NCBI GenBank assembly: GCA_013115145.1
Contig: JAAPAO010000375.1
Span: 1-34,787 of the forward strand
Reading direction: 5' to 3'
Source of the DNA: Perkinsus chesapeaki
Taxonomy: Eukaryota; Perkinsozoa; Perkinsida; Perkinsidae
Length of the DNA stretch: 34,787 bases
Part shown: positions 25,952-34,787 of the stretch, piece by piece
How positions within the stretch are numbered: the first letter of the stretch is position 1
Layout: every line of letters begins with the position of its first letter
Made by a program: the position numbers and the translations under genes
Notes under the pieces: model-generated
Databases searched by the model: none
The model's input: the letters and a program-made list of their open reading frames with translations, nothing else
Told to the model about the DNA's origin: nothing

Positions 25952-26936
25952 GAGAGGCCAAGCATCGTCGATGCTGCATCTATCGGGCGTGATTGAGAGA
26001 TAACATACTTGCTGTTAGTTGTTCAATATTATACTGGAGTCGTGTTATCTCAGTAAGTTGGCAAGGGAGGACACGGAGCGTTGAAGCAACCATGAACTAC
26101 CATGAAGTGGATCACCTGTATTTATGACACACAATCCATTCAGTGATGTCACTGCGCGAAAATAATAGCATAACGTAATCTGTGTAGCGTCAATGACTGT
26201 AGTATGACAGTTTCTCGTATGTCACACCATGCGGCTCGCATGTATGCATTGCTTCTTTTCTTCATTTTGTTATCCTTGTTTTTGAAAATTGTATGATTGC
26301 TGTTTAGCATTCGTCCTGGATGGCTCCGCGGGGAGAGTGAGCCTGGGGGCCTTCCACCTCCGTCGTCAGCGATTTGTCGGTTCTTCCACTGCGCCCAAAA
26401 TCGAGTGCGCAAAGCGCGCTGAAGTTTCGGGGCACGCAACAAAAACGGCTTTATCGAGCTAGATCGGTGCAGGGATCCGGCAGCAGCAGGAGGAGTAAGA
26501 ATTTCGCATGGAAGGGGAGGCCAGGTATTTCATCCGGATATTTCAAACATCACATTCTTCTAATCGATCAAGTTGAGCAGCCAAGACTTGTTCTGGCCCC
26601 ATGAACCGTCATGCCGTCACCAACGCTACGTGGCATCCTTATGAAGAATCTTCATCTTCATTGAAGATGAAGCCCAGAAATTTTTGGGAGCGGGCATTTT
26701 TTTCAGCACTTCAGCCTTTTTTGCTGAAGAAAATTAGACCGACATGAACACAGGAGCTACTATGTATTCAATCTATACTTTCCACCCTTACCTACCTTCG
26801 GTTACTCATTCTAGCTGGGGACTGGAGAAACTCTGAGGACCGATTCATCCCAGCAGCTAAGGACTAGCTTCCCTCTTGAAACTGACAAAAGTAATACACT
26901 CAAACAAAACCGCGTATCATGCTCAGAAACACGCTT
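25952..26936. other. Intergenic between subtilisin B and SURF1; no supported gene
   Basis: Contains the odd palindrome CTTCATCTTCA-T-TGAAGATGAAG (26650–26672). Open frames around 26149–26604 have no recognisable features. Confidence 0.4.
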
Positions 26937-28288
26937 TCACCAACGCCATCTGCTGACCTCAACAAACTTAAACAAGGAGGCCACAAATATGATTGTACCC
27001 ATTATAAACCACTGCATGGCATAATTAAAGTGGACATGTTCATCGCAATAAAATACCATATAATCATGTCGCTTCTTAACGTCAAATGGTGGCCTGAAGG
27101 CCCTTCTGGCATTATATGGGTCATCCTCGTACCTGATGAGGATGATAGTATAATAAAGAGTAATACGCAAGTTTATTATTAGATGACATATTTCGAACCC
27201 GCCAGTCTACTCCTCCTCTCGCGACCCCAGCGACCGTCTAGAGTTAGAAAGGTATCGGCCGTTTCATGGTGCTGCGCTAGGTTGCCCAAGTTTGTCCTAC
27301 AACTCGCTCTATGACACATAGACCTACACCAATTATTTTTGTCACTTTTCTACGTTCCTTCAATGAATTCATATATGATTTGGAAGGGCCAGTAAACTAA
27401 TCGCTCGATTAATGAAAACCAGGCGCGATTGAGCCTCCGGCGAAAAAACGAAAACCAAACGCTCCACATGTCCACATGAGTTTGGTCCTTAGATTTGGTG
27501 GCGTTATAGGGCGCCGGAGCCATGTGGGATTGGATTTCGTCTCCAACCCTCTCCTACCTGACATCATATGCGTTAATCAACGCCAGTCCCGCTTCTGTGT
27601 GATTTCGAGCATCAACACACTCAACCAGTTCATCTGGAACCAAATACCGAAAGTGTCTCGCCGCCGGATTGTTCCTCAATCTCATCATCGACTTTTTGAA
27701 TGACATTAACTCTCCTGCTACCAAAACTCCCCGTACTGTAACCCACTCGTTCGTTTCCTTTTTCTCTGTAGAAGCCAGCCACTCAAAAGGCAGCATTCCT
27801 CGATTAACCATCACCGTGCTCCCGTCCGCCATTCTTAGCGGTGTTATCACCAAGTACCCGGGTTTTTTCATCTCATAAGGAGTTTGTGCCGGCCGCGGTC
27901 CAACCCAAATCTCCTTAGAGTGATCATACACTCCCGAAACTTGAACCACTCGATACTCATAATCGGCCAGGTTATTTTCGTTCCACGGGAACGGCGACCC
28001 CTTCACTTCGATTCTCGGCATGTTCAGCCGCTCATGTCTCTTCTCGATAATTTCCTTTTTAAATTTCATCCGACGAAGCTGCCAAATTCCAAAGCTGAAT
28101 ATCAAGCAAGTGCACATCGTCGCAAATCCGACAATGAAATATTTCTCATGTCCTCGAATGCCATACTGCCGATTGCGGACAACTCGTCCCACTGGAGACG
28201 TCACAGGGTCCGACAAACGCACCACTCGTATGACCACCGAACCTACCAAAGACACGCTGCCTCCCTCCGGGAAGATTAATAATAACAT
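26937..28288 (-). CDS. SURF1: SURF1, cytochrome c oxidase assembly factor
   Basis: Two exons, 28288–27558 and 27132–26937, joined in phase 2 (GATGTCAG|GTAGGA … CATCAG|GTACG); 308 residues. Family marks: N-terminal membrane segment (about 50–68) ending FGIWQLRR, the internal VNRGMLP (161–167; VNRGWxP in most members) and the C-terminal HVHFNYAMQW followed by a second membrane segment (about 285–300). SURF1 sits in the mitochondrial inner membrane and helps haem a insertion into COX1, so the cell keeps an aerobic respiratory chain. ATG 28288 is the first in frame; residues 1–45 before the membrane segment can serve as targeting sequence. The next gene upstream ends only about 160 bp away on the same strand. 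A decayed 3' copy lies at 23640–23985. Confidence 0.94.
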
Positions 28289-28446
28289 CGGAGATCCTGG
28301 TCTTCTGATGTATACAGCCCGACACAATAAAATAGAATAATTCGTATTTTTCAGATTTCTCGTTCAATGTTGAGTGCTGGAAAGTGAAACTTTAAACATG
28401 ACAACTAAAATGGGAATTAAAACCATGACAGTAAGTCGATGTATAA

Positions 28447-29283
28447 TTATAAAGTCTCTCCCAGCAGACTGGGAAGGACACATTTCCGAAACCTGGTGGC
28501 TAGAAACAGAGCAGCTTCACATACATCAGACTGTTGCAGATTACGCTACAGCGCACTATAGAGGATATTACACATAGCTACGGGCAGCAGCGCACTATAG
28601 AGGATATTACTCACAGCTACGGGCAGCTGCGCACTATAGAGGATATTACACACAGCTACGGGCAGCTGCGTTGGTTCGAGACTGCGAGTACCTTCACATT
28701 CATGAGGATCGATGAAGCGATGCTCCGCCTCTGACAGGATTTCAATGTCCTCTTCAGTCGCCGGGTAGATCACTTGACCTGATGGAAAAACTAGTAGCTG
28801 CCTCAAATGTGGGGGGATTTCGGTCCAAACAGATAAGGCTACGAAGCCATCATTGTTTGATAATTAAAGGGCGAGAATAATGTTAAACCTGACTTATTCG
28901 CATCAGTACTCTACCCGGACAAATGCATTTTCCACCCGTGCGAGATAATAACATGTTGTCCAGTATACTATCAAGTTGATACTCCCTCAATCATTTCACC
29001 AAATGTAAATCATCTACAGTGAAAGGAGCAGCTAGCACGTGAACTAATCCAGCGAAGAACGGTCAGGATTTTGAGCTCACTATTCACCTAACTCCATCAA
29101 ATGGCAACTGCTATCTTGCCACGGTTTGTGTTACCTCGGAGGCTCCCCCCAAAGTACTACCAGTTGTCGACTCCGTGTACAGTGTAGGAGGCAGGGCTTC
29201 ACCGTGCTCGCTTAGACCATCATTCTCCGGCAAGTTCGGATTCTCCAACTCCGCCAGAGGATGCTTCCAAGCGCTATCTCGTC
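28447..29283 (-). CDS. Unknown protein, three C-terminal exons (model)
   Basis: Phase-consistent exons 29283–29135 (acceptor TTGTATAG, donor GAG|GTAACA; 49 codons including WKHPLAELENPNLPEN), 28797–28692 (LLVFPSGQVIYPATEEDIEIL) and a short terminal exon 28499–28447 ending TAA. The first exon begins in phase 1 and has no ATG, so an N-terminal part is missing; the gene at 29378–29836 lies directly upstream on the same strand, but no donor of the right phase joins them. An acceptor at 29300 (ACTTGCAG) gives a second possible start of the block. The last intron contains a 39-bp triplicate. No family recognised; the middle block is acidic. Confidence 0.45.
28551..28667. repeat. 39-bp tandem repeat, three units
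   Basis: Unit GCGCACTATAGAGGATATTA + 19 more bases, three copies with one to three differences each. The unit is 13 codons long. It lies in the last intron of the model at 28447–29283. Confidence 0.95.
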
Positions 29284-29377
29284 CTATACAACAATAACTA
29301 CTGCAAGTATAAAATAACGAAGAATAAGTATAACTTAATTTATGAGTATGAGTCTACGAACATTCAAGCGCGTCACG

Positions 29378-29836
29378 CTACTCTTTGTGTCCTTTCAAGC
29401 CGGAGCTATTCAAAGTTAAAGTGTCGACTGTATTCACCGAGATGCATTCAAATTTCCGTATGATACAGTAAATCAAAGAAAGCAAGTCTTGTAAATCATG
29501 CTGTTTGATGATTCTAGAAATTTCCAAAGCAACGGCGGCGTCCAGATCTCCACAAGTCTCATCAGAAGCGTAAACTCCGTACCACAAGATAAGCAATGAA
29601 ATCAATGACCGGCTAAACGAAGTAATTATACAACATGTATTACAACAACTCAATTGCATAATGATAATCACACCCGCCATCGAATGCATCAACAATGTTT
29701 ACAATATAATACGATGACAGCTGTAAGCCCAGTCGCATTCGACTAGCAGCTCTCCCTTAAGACCTTGTATCCGATCCTTTATTCCTTCTAACGTTTTATC
29801 ATCTCCCAAATCGGCTTCCCGCTTATTTTTAATCAT
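29378..29836 (-). CDS. Unknown protein with a hydrophobic segment, two exons
   Basis: ATG 29836 lies 36 nt inside an exon that begins after TTTCTAG at 29873; the exon ends at 29703 (ATATT|GTAAAC) and joins 29612 onward (TTCGTTTAG acceptor) in phase 2. The protein starts MIKNKREADLGDDKTLEGIK, has a hydrophobic stretch (RSLISLLILWYGVY) and a Leu-rich helix (HDLQDLLSLIYCIIRKF). It can end at TAG 29378, or use a donor at 29437 (TCG|GTGAAT) to continue. The exon before the ATG stays open, so the acceptor may receive a further exon or a trans-spliced leader. Not recognised; both exons are below the length usually reported, and splice-site and phase agreement is the main support. Confidence 0.45.
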
Positions 29837-30027
29837 AACGTCGCCTTCTTCGACCGCTGAGCTATCGGGTGCCTAGAAAGGTGTGAATGACTGCCCTCCA
29901 GAATGAATGCATTCAAGTCTTGAATTTCAAGATCAGATTATCCCAGTAGAAAAGGATTTTTAGGCAGTGACACCGCGGCGGTGGCGCATTCACAATTGCA
30001 GCAGGTCATGCTTCAACCTAAGATATG

Positions 30028-30217
30028 CGTACACCAGGTGTACTATGCGGGTCCCGCATATGCAGGGTCTCGTAGAGAAGCACCAGACTTTTTTGTTCGG
30101 GTGGTAGTACCAGGACTGGGCTAGTCAGCCGGCCAGTGAGCAGTGCATCACTGCTAGATTCCCATCGCAGTCCTTTCTACGTCGATCCTACCGTGATGGC
30201 AGTGTTGCCCGGGCAAC
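30028..30217. repeat. Cluster of short perfect palindromes
   Basis: Within 190 bases: GTACACC-A-GGTGTAC, TATGCGGG-T-CCCGCATA, AGCAGTG-CAT-CACTGCT and GTTGCCCGGGCAAC. No gene overlaps. A similar but weaker patch is at 16790–16862 (shared TTGCCCG … AACATCA). Confidence 0.6.
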
Positions 30218-30296
30218 CTGCCTCTCACTGGGGGTGTTTGGACTGTCGGTCGTTCGAACATCATCAGGCTTTTCTATTATACTAGGCCTTTGTGAC

Positions 30297-30434
30297 GAAG
30301 TTTGAGCCCGACGAGATGAAGACAATGTTATTGGAGGCGACTAAGGGTACCGTGGTGACAAATAAAGGAGACGGAATGCCGTATGGTGTCCTTCGACCTG
30401 ATCTTGCTGTTAAAAAAGCAATTGAAAGCGCAAA
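30297..30434 (+). pseudogene. 3' fragment of subtilisin copy B
   Basis: Matches 25729–25866 with an offset of 4568 and one substitution (30429) in 138 bp. It covers the last ORF helix (EPDEMKTMLLEAT … LAVKKAIE), has no catalytic residues, and begins abruptly after unrelated sequence. Beyond 30434 only ACCAAGGCA recalls the parent, implying an 18-bp deletion there. Open but with no ATG, so not a working gene; it could act as a donor for gene conversion. Confidence 0.85.
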
Positions 30435-31263
30435 CCAAGGCAGACATGAAGGTCGGACTGTAAGAAGCAGCTAGACTAGCGTATGGTTTTTCAATCTAAA
30501 ATTATTACTTATCATCATTTATCATAAATTTCATTAATCATTTATGTAAGACATGTTCGATGTTATTTGGGTCCCAGTAGCATTCGAATTTCGTTATTCA
30601 GTGCATTAACGTAATGGAGTGTCGAAGCGTAGAACCACTTGATGTGATTGAGACAGAAAACACTTGCTCTTACTCCTTCATTGCGGTACTAGATTGGTGT
30701 TCATGAAGTATTTTGGCAAGAAAGGATGGGTAACGCCTGTAACAGCTTTCGAGTTCTGACCTCCATGCTGCGACAAACTATCGATTCAACGATCGAAAGT
30801 GGCAATTGATTTCCGTACACTAATTATCTTCTATCCAAAATAGATGCCACGAGCTGGCTGAAAAAAACCATCACTCGCCAGGATTCTCAGACACCTTTTC
30901 TTGGGAGGAAGTCCTTGCTCGTCCAGGCAACTAGCCAGGACAACACCAAACTTCTATAACTGTTGTGATGACATCTCTGGCTTATTCTAATAATAGTTGA
31001 ATTATTATAATTCAACTGGATTCGACTCGCTCAACTTCGGCGATTCGCCCAAGACGCAGGGTGTGAACAATCAAGCCGTCGGATTCGAACAGTAGGGAGT
31101 CCATTAACTAAACTTATGTCGCCAAAATTCTCATTTTGCCAAAACCAAATTTTATTTCAACCAACCGCCTTGGCATAACGAGACCGATGCCAAAACGAAG
31201 ACTTGAAATTAATTCCGAAGTCAAGACAAACACTACGTTGGCGCTGAAAGTCTTCCCCTTCGA
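30435..31263. other. Intergenic; no supported gene
   Basis: AT-rich. Contains the hairpin AGTTGAATTA-TTA-TAATTCAACT (30995–31017). Confidence 0.4.
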
Positions 31264-31560
31264 TCATCTTTCAGTGCCTATCCGCCATTCACACACACAT
31301 TTCCGACTATAACATTTTAACATTTTAAAATCCACTTTTTCCATCACTCCGTTCAATACTACCACTTCCTTAGTATCACTCCCCAATTTCTTATCGATAA
31401 TTTTCGATCTCTGCTCCCTTTTCCAGATGTCCTGTTTTAACTCCCAAGCTGATTTGTACTCATACGGGACAGTCGCATTAACATCTGGATTGTGTCGCCA
31501 ATCACTGCCTATCAAGGACGTGAAATCACACAAGGAAGCTGATGCACCACCACTGGACAT
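31264..31560 (-). CDS. Unknown small protein, 98 residues
   Basis: ATG 31560 to TAG 31264 with no intron needed. The sequence is mixed and coding-like: a Ser-rich start (MSSGGASASL), SDWRHNPDVNA, a charged helix (ELKQDIWKREQRSKIIDKKL) and two cysteines separated by CYSRKCVCEW near the end. No signal peptide or membrane segment. I do not recognise the family. The ATG is the first possible one and there is no acceptor pattern just upstream, so a single-exon gene is the simplest reading, though a short - strand gene could also be a chance frame. Confidence 0.45.
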   Translation of the reverse strand: MSSGGASASLCDFTSLIGSDWRHNPDVNATVPYEYKSAWELKQDIWKREQRSKIIDKKLGSDTKEVVVLNGVMEKVDFKMLKCYSRKCVCEWRIGTER

Positions 31561-32413
31561 TTTACATGTAAAGCGACTCCGTCATTAAAAACCCCGCAAA
31601 AAAGTCTATACCAATTCATATCATTACGATATCAATACCTCGGGACTTTACAGACAACATGAATTTTAGATCACTCCTCCTTGAGATATTTCTAATCCCC
31701 ACCACTGAAACGTATGTGGAGCATTCAACTTGAGAGAATGACCTCTAAGCGAAGCGTATACTTGTTTTACTTTCCAGCCCAATAACACCCGCTATCGCGG
31801 AACGTAACGATTGCAATAGCGATCAAAACTTACTGTCAAATCCTCCCTTCTCCGTTGAATAAAACCTTCCTGTGTATCGCAGCCAAACACGATATGGCCT
31901 CAATCGTGATGATAAGAAACCGAATTGAAGTGTAGACGTGGGGGAGGAACAACGCATTCAATCAAAACATCAGAACACATAAAAATAGAAAATGGTATTA
32001 TTTGAACTTAATAATAATCTTAACAATACAGTATTATTAATACTCGCTATATTATTGCCTAAGCGCCGATAATCATGGTATTCAGTATCTTCCCAAAATT
32101 AACATTCCTTCAGGCGCAGGTCACTAATAGTAGTTATCCCAAGTCTAAGTAGTCTTATAGCAGTACCTTACAGCAGCTTCAATGTCACTCAGTAGTGTAT
32201 CGCATTGGATCTATCTCACTGTCCACGTACAAAATAATAGTATATACCAAAGTCAGACTTACAACCAGCAGCACTTCAACAAACAGTGTATTATAAAATT
32301 ATCATATAATGATATATAAGCCACTGTAGGGGTAATGTCAATCGTTGCTCAAGTGAATAGCAATAATAGGTGAAGCCTAATACATTCTTGTTGCAGCGGT
32401 TATCGATTAATAC
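31561..32413. other. AT-rich spacer; no supported gene
   Basis: No feature seen. Confidence 0.4.
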
Positions 32414-32559
32414 CTATCCAATGACGCTTCGATAAGACTATCGTTAGCTAATAAAACCGCGGCACTGAGAAGTCTATACGAACCGAGTTCTACAGAAAAA
32501 GAAACTGCTGGGATTTGAGGGCATCGCACAGAGATAACAAAATCGACTTTTGGCGGCAT
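32414..32559 (-). CDS. Possible exon of an unknown gene
   Basis: ATG 32559 opens MPPKVDFVISVRC and runs 48 codons of mixed, coding-like sequence to a donor GATAG|GTATTA at 32413. A terminal exon after CCCCTACAG near 32320 would add only a few residues. Unrecognised; the overlapping + strand frame 32550–32912 competes with it. Confidence 0.25.
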
Positions 32560-33687
32560 ATCAAATTCGCCGAAGAGCTTCCCCCCCAAATAATTTATCC
32601 CTCGACTTTAACACAGCAAGTTACCTCCTTCTGACTGTAGATAGAAACATAACTGGTGAACACAATCGTATAAATAATACCATCAACAATCGACGGAGCC
32701 TCAACAACAGTCAAACCATTTCGGCGAACCTATCAAAAATTACCATTTCGTCCATCAGAATCGACAATTCCTCCCAGTACGGATATGATCAAAATTTTGC
32801 TCGAGACGGGAACGGCATCGAATGCAATTCGTTTCACAAACGTCCTCTTGCAGATTTCCACGTACCTGCTGCCATCAAAATTTTATTCCTAGAAAAGCGA
32901 AGCTGTTCCTAACGTGAGGATCTTCAAAAGAGTTTTTTATAAAGCATGTTTCTCGGTCAACTCCGTCTGGTTAAACAGATACTACCATTTGCCGTTAACT
33001 CCCCGCTCTACTACATTCTAGGAACTGCATCAATCGTGTCACCGTCGTTCATTTGTAAATCATATGGACAGTTATCTTCAGTTACTATTTGATCTCCGTA
33101 ATAGAACGCATATCGTCCGAATGCCGGATCTGAAGTGCAACACATTACGAGCTGCTGAGCTATCCTCATCGGCTCGTCGACTGAACACATCCGTCATCTC
33201 AAATAGAGCATCTCTACACGCTTTTACGACCAACAGTAAAACAGCAATATATGACCTCCGGCGAACTTATATCAATTTATTATTAGTGATGAACGCATTT
33301 ACCCCACTGTCAGAGAGATGATGATGATTATGATAGCTTTAGCTACCTCGCAAATATCTAATTTTAACATCCATACCGGTAGCCACTCGCAGCCTGCATA
33401 CCCTAACCTGGGGTAACAGTGGAGCATCCGATCCTCGAACCCCAACCCTTAGCATTCATTCAGTATCGACGGCGATGTGGCAGCAGCCAGATCTTATATG
33501 TAAAAGATATGATACAGTCTTAGCACCTCTGCTAAATATACAATAGTAACTAATACCGGTTATATCACTGAATAATAATGATCATTCAGTTGCTATATAA
33601 ACAATTATCATACAGTGTGTGCATTTATTATTCAACTAACCGTACACTAAAGCAGCAAAAATATAATACCATTATTATTAGTATTCT
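32560..33687. other. Uninterpreted stretch with competing open frames
   Basis: Open frames at 32550–32912 (+), 33064–33321 (+) and its opposite strand (ALFEMTDVFSRRADEDSSAA, -) look partly coding, but none has both ends supported. Confidence 0.25.
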
Positions 33688-34397
33688 TTAAAATATATGT
33701 ATTAATAATATATACAGCATAACAGCGACAATCTCCAGCCTCCGTTTCCCCCTCCCATTATTACTATCCGGAGCTTGTGCCTTGCAGAATATTCGAAACA
33801 CTGCTCGAAGCTCCTTGGCATCACTAACTTTATAAGTTGAGGAGAAACCAGTGGCCTCATTTCGTATGGTTAATTCTATTCGCAGTGATTTATCCGGTTC
33901 TTTACCTGAAATACGAAAATTCTATCAGAAGTTACAAGGAGTATGTAACAACCGCTGCAACTCATTTATGAACGTGACTGTTATACAGTAAAGTTCTAAG
34001 ACTAATGATGGAAGCCTGAAAAATTGAGGTAAGGGTATTTTACTACAAGTTGGCCTATCAAACTAATAATATCTATCAGAATTGGACTAATACTTATTGA
34101 CGGTCGTCGATTAACGATCGAGACGTCAAGGCTTATATCAAATTAGTAACACTTTAATTTACCTCTAGCAACTGGTTTGCTATTATTAAACAGATGCCGA
34201 GACACCTGAGGGTTCATGTACATTAAGCCAATGCCAGCCATAATGGAAAGAAATAAAACACTGTAAAATGATTCATATGGCTTTAAATACAGTGATGATA
34301 TTGTCAATGTAAAGAGTGTTTCAAAACTCCGTTTACTTATATTATAAAATGTTTCCAATTCCGTTACTTCTATTTTAGTATCTAGAGTAAGAACCAT
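33688..34397 (-). CDS. Small two- to three-pass membrane protein, two exons
   Basis: Exon 34397–34163 from an ATG (MVLTLDTKIEVTE) ends GCTAGAG|GTAAAT; exon 33905–33688 follows TATTTCAG and ends TAA; phase 1 is kept and the product is 150 residues. Hydrophobic segments: about residues 25–38 (FETLFTLTISSLYL) and 46–60 (YSVLFLSIMAGIGLMYM), forming a hairpin, and a C-terminal anchor-like VAVMLYILLIHIF. Between them is a soluble stretch (SLRIELTIRNEATGFSSTYK) suggesting beta strands. The frame is open upstream of the ATG to about 34555, so an N-terminal extension is possible. The family was not recognised; likely an ER or mitochondrial membrane protein (inference). Confidence 0.55.
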
Positions 34398-34577
34398 CCG
34401 CTCTCGTTCATGAAGACGACATGTAAACCAAGGTTCGTAGCGCGCACAATGATTATTGCTGAGTGGCAATATATACCTAAGCCGATTACTCGATGAGGCT
34501 GTGAGTCGATAAGCATGTAAGACTCTTACGGTCCCGAGGCAATCTAATTGACTGTTTTATGCTTCAATTCAGTGAAC

Positions 34578-34766
34578 CTGGAAAGTTCTAAGATTCTCGG
34601 ATCCGTATAGATCTTTGAAGTTATAACTGTTCACCAAGTATGAATTATGTGCACTGGCCAGTCTACGAGTCGATCTAATACAGCTACTCAAGTGCCACCA
34701 ATTGTGTGTACTGTAGTGTGGCGACGAACCAAGGTGTCCGTCGGAAAGAGCTGGTGGCGGATCCAT
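34578..34766 (-). CDS. Possible first exon (MDPPPALSDG…) at the window edge
   Basis: ATG 34766 opens 63 codons to a donor TTTCCAG|GTTCAC at 34577. It could belong to the membrane-protein gene downstream, but none of the acceptors before 34397 restores the phase, so the two are kept separate. Confidence 0.3.
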
Positions 34767-34787
34767 AATGAACACAATGCAGATGAC

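Noticed and set aside
29854-29866. tRNA A-box-like TAGCTCAGCGG on the - strand
   Set aside because: It falls in a coding-like exon (frame D-S-S-A-V-E-E) and no B box follows.
32550-32912. 120-codon + strand frame
   Set aside because: Starts at a non-ATG codon, is Asn/Ser-rich without motifs, and overlaps a better - strand exon candidate.

Overview
The window is protist nuclear DNA: intron-rich, compact, mixed base composition, with GT–AG introns in which a tight 44–52 nt class sits beside introns of 100–900 nt. Secreted subtilisin-like proteases in several copies together with SURF1, a type III PI4-kinase beta and a zinc-ribbon USP deubiquitinase suggest an alveolate, most like Perkinsus. 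The taxon is an inference from gene content; nothing in the window proves it. One assembly gap (99 N) lies inside a 29-bp minisatellite.

Layout. At the left edge is the first coding exon of a SUMO-activating E1 subunit, running off the window. On the + strand follow a secreted subtilisin (1221–2276) and two almost identical copies of a small secreted eight-cysteine protein (3146–3418, 5258–5530). From about 5.8 to 23 kb the genes are on the - strand: a helical protein of unknown function, a CxxC membrane protein, an unknown basic protein (9712–11171), a USP rebuilt here from 15 exons (11391–15902), and PI4KB rebuilt from 6 exons (17900–22974). The 23.4–30.5 kb stretch looks like a duplicated cassette. 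Unit one is a decayed 3' SURF1 plus an intact + strand subtilisin. Unit two is an intact SURF1 plus a 138-bp leftover of the subtilisin 3' end. At the right end are spliced - strand genes that I do not recognise, including a 150-residue membrane protein.

By function the window mixes housekeeping signalling and mitochondrial genes (PI4P synthesis, deubiquitination, sumoylation, cytochrome oxidase assembly) with fast-evolving secreted proteins (subtilisins, Cys-rich peptides). The recent duplication and likely gene conversion are concentrated in the secreted set. The most unexpected link is that the predicted N-terminal regions of the USP and the PI4-kinase, which are otherwise unrelated, share the motif APLKxxLxxCIP.

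Exon models were assembled by hand by matching splice sites, reading phase and family motifs. The USP, PI4KB and SURF1 chains keep phase at every junction. Start codons and first exons are the least certain parts.
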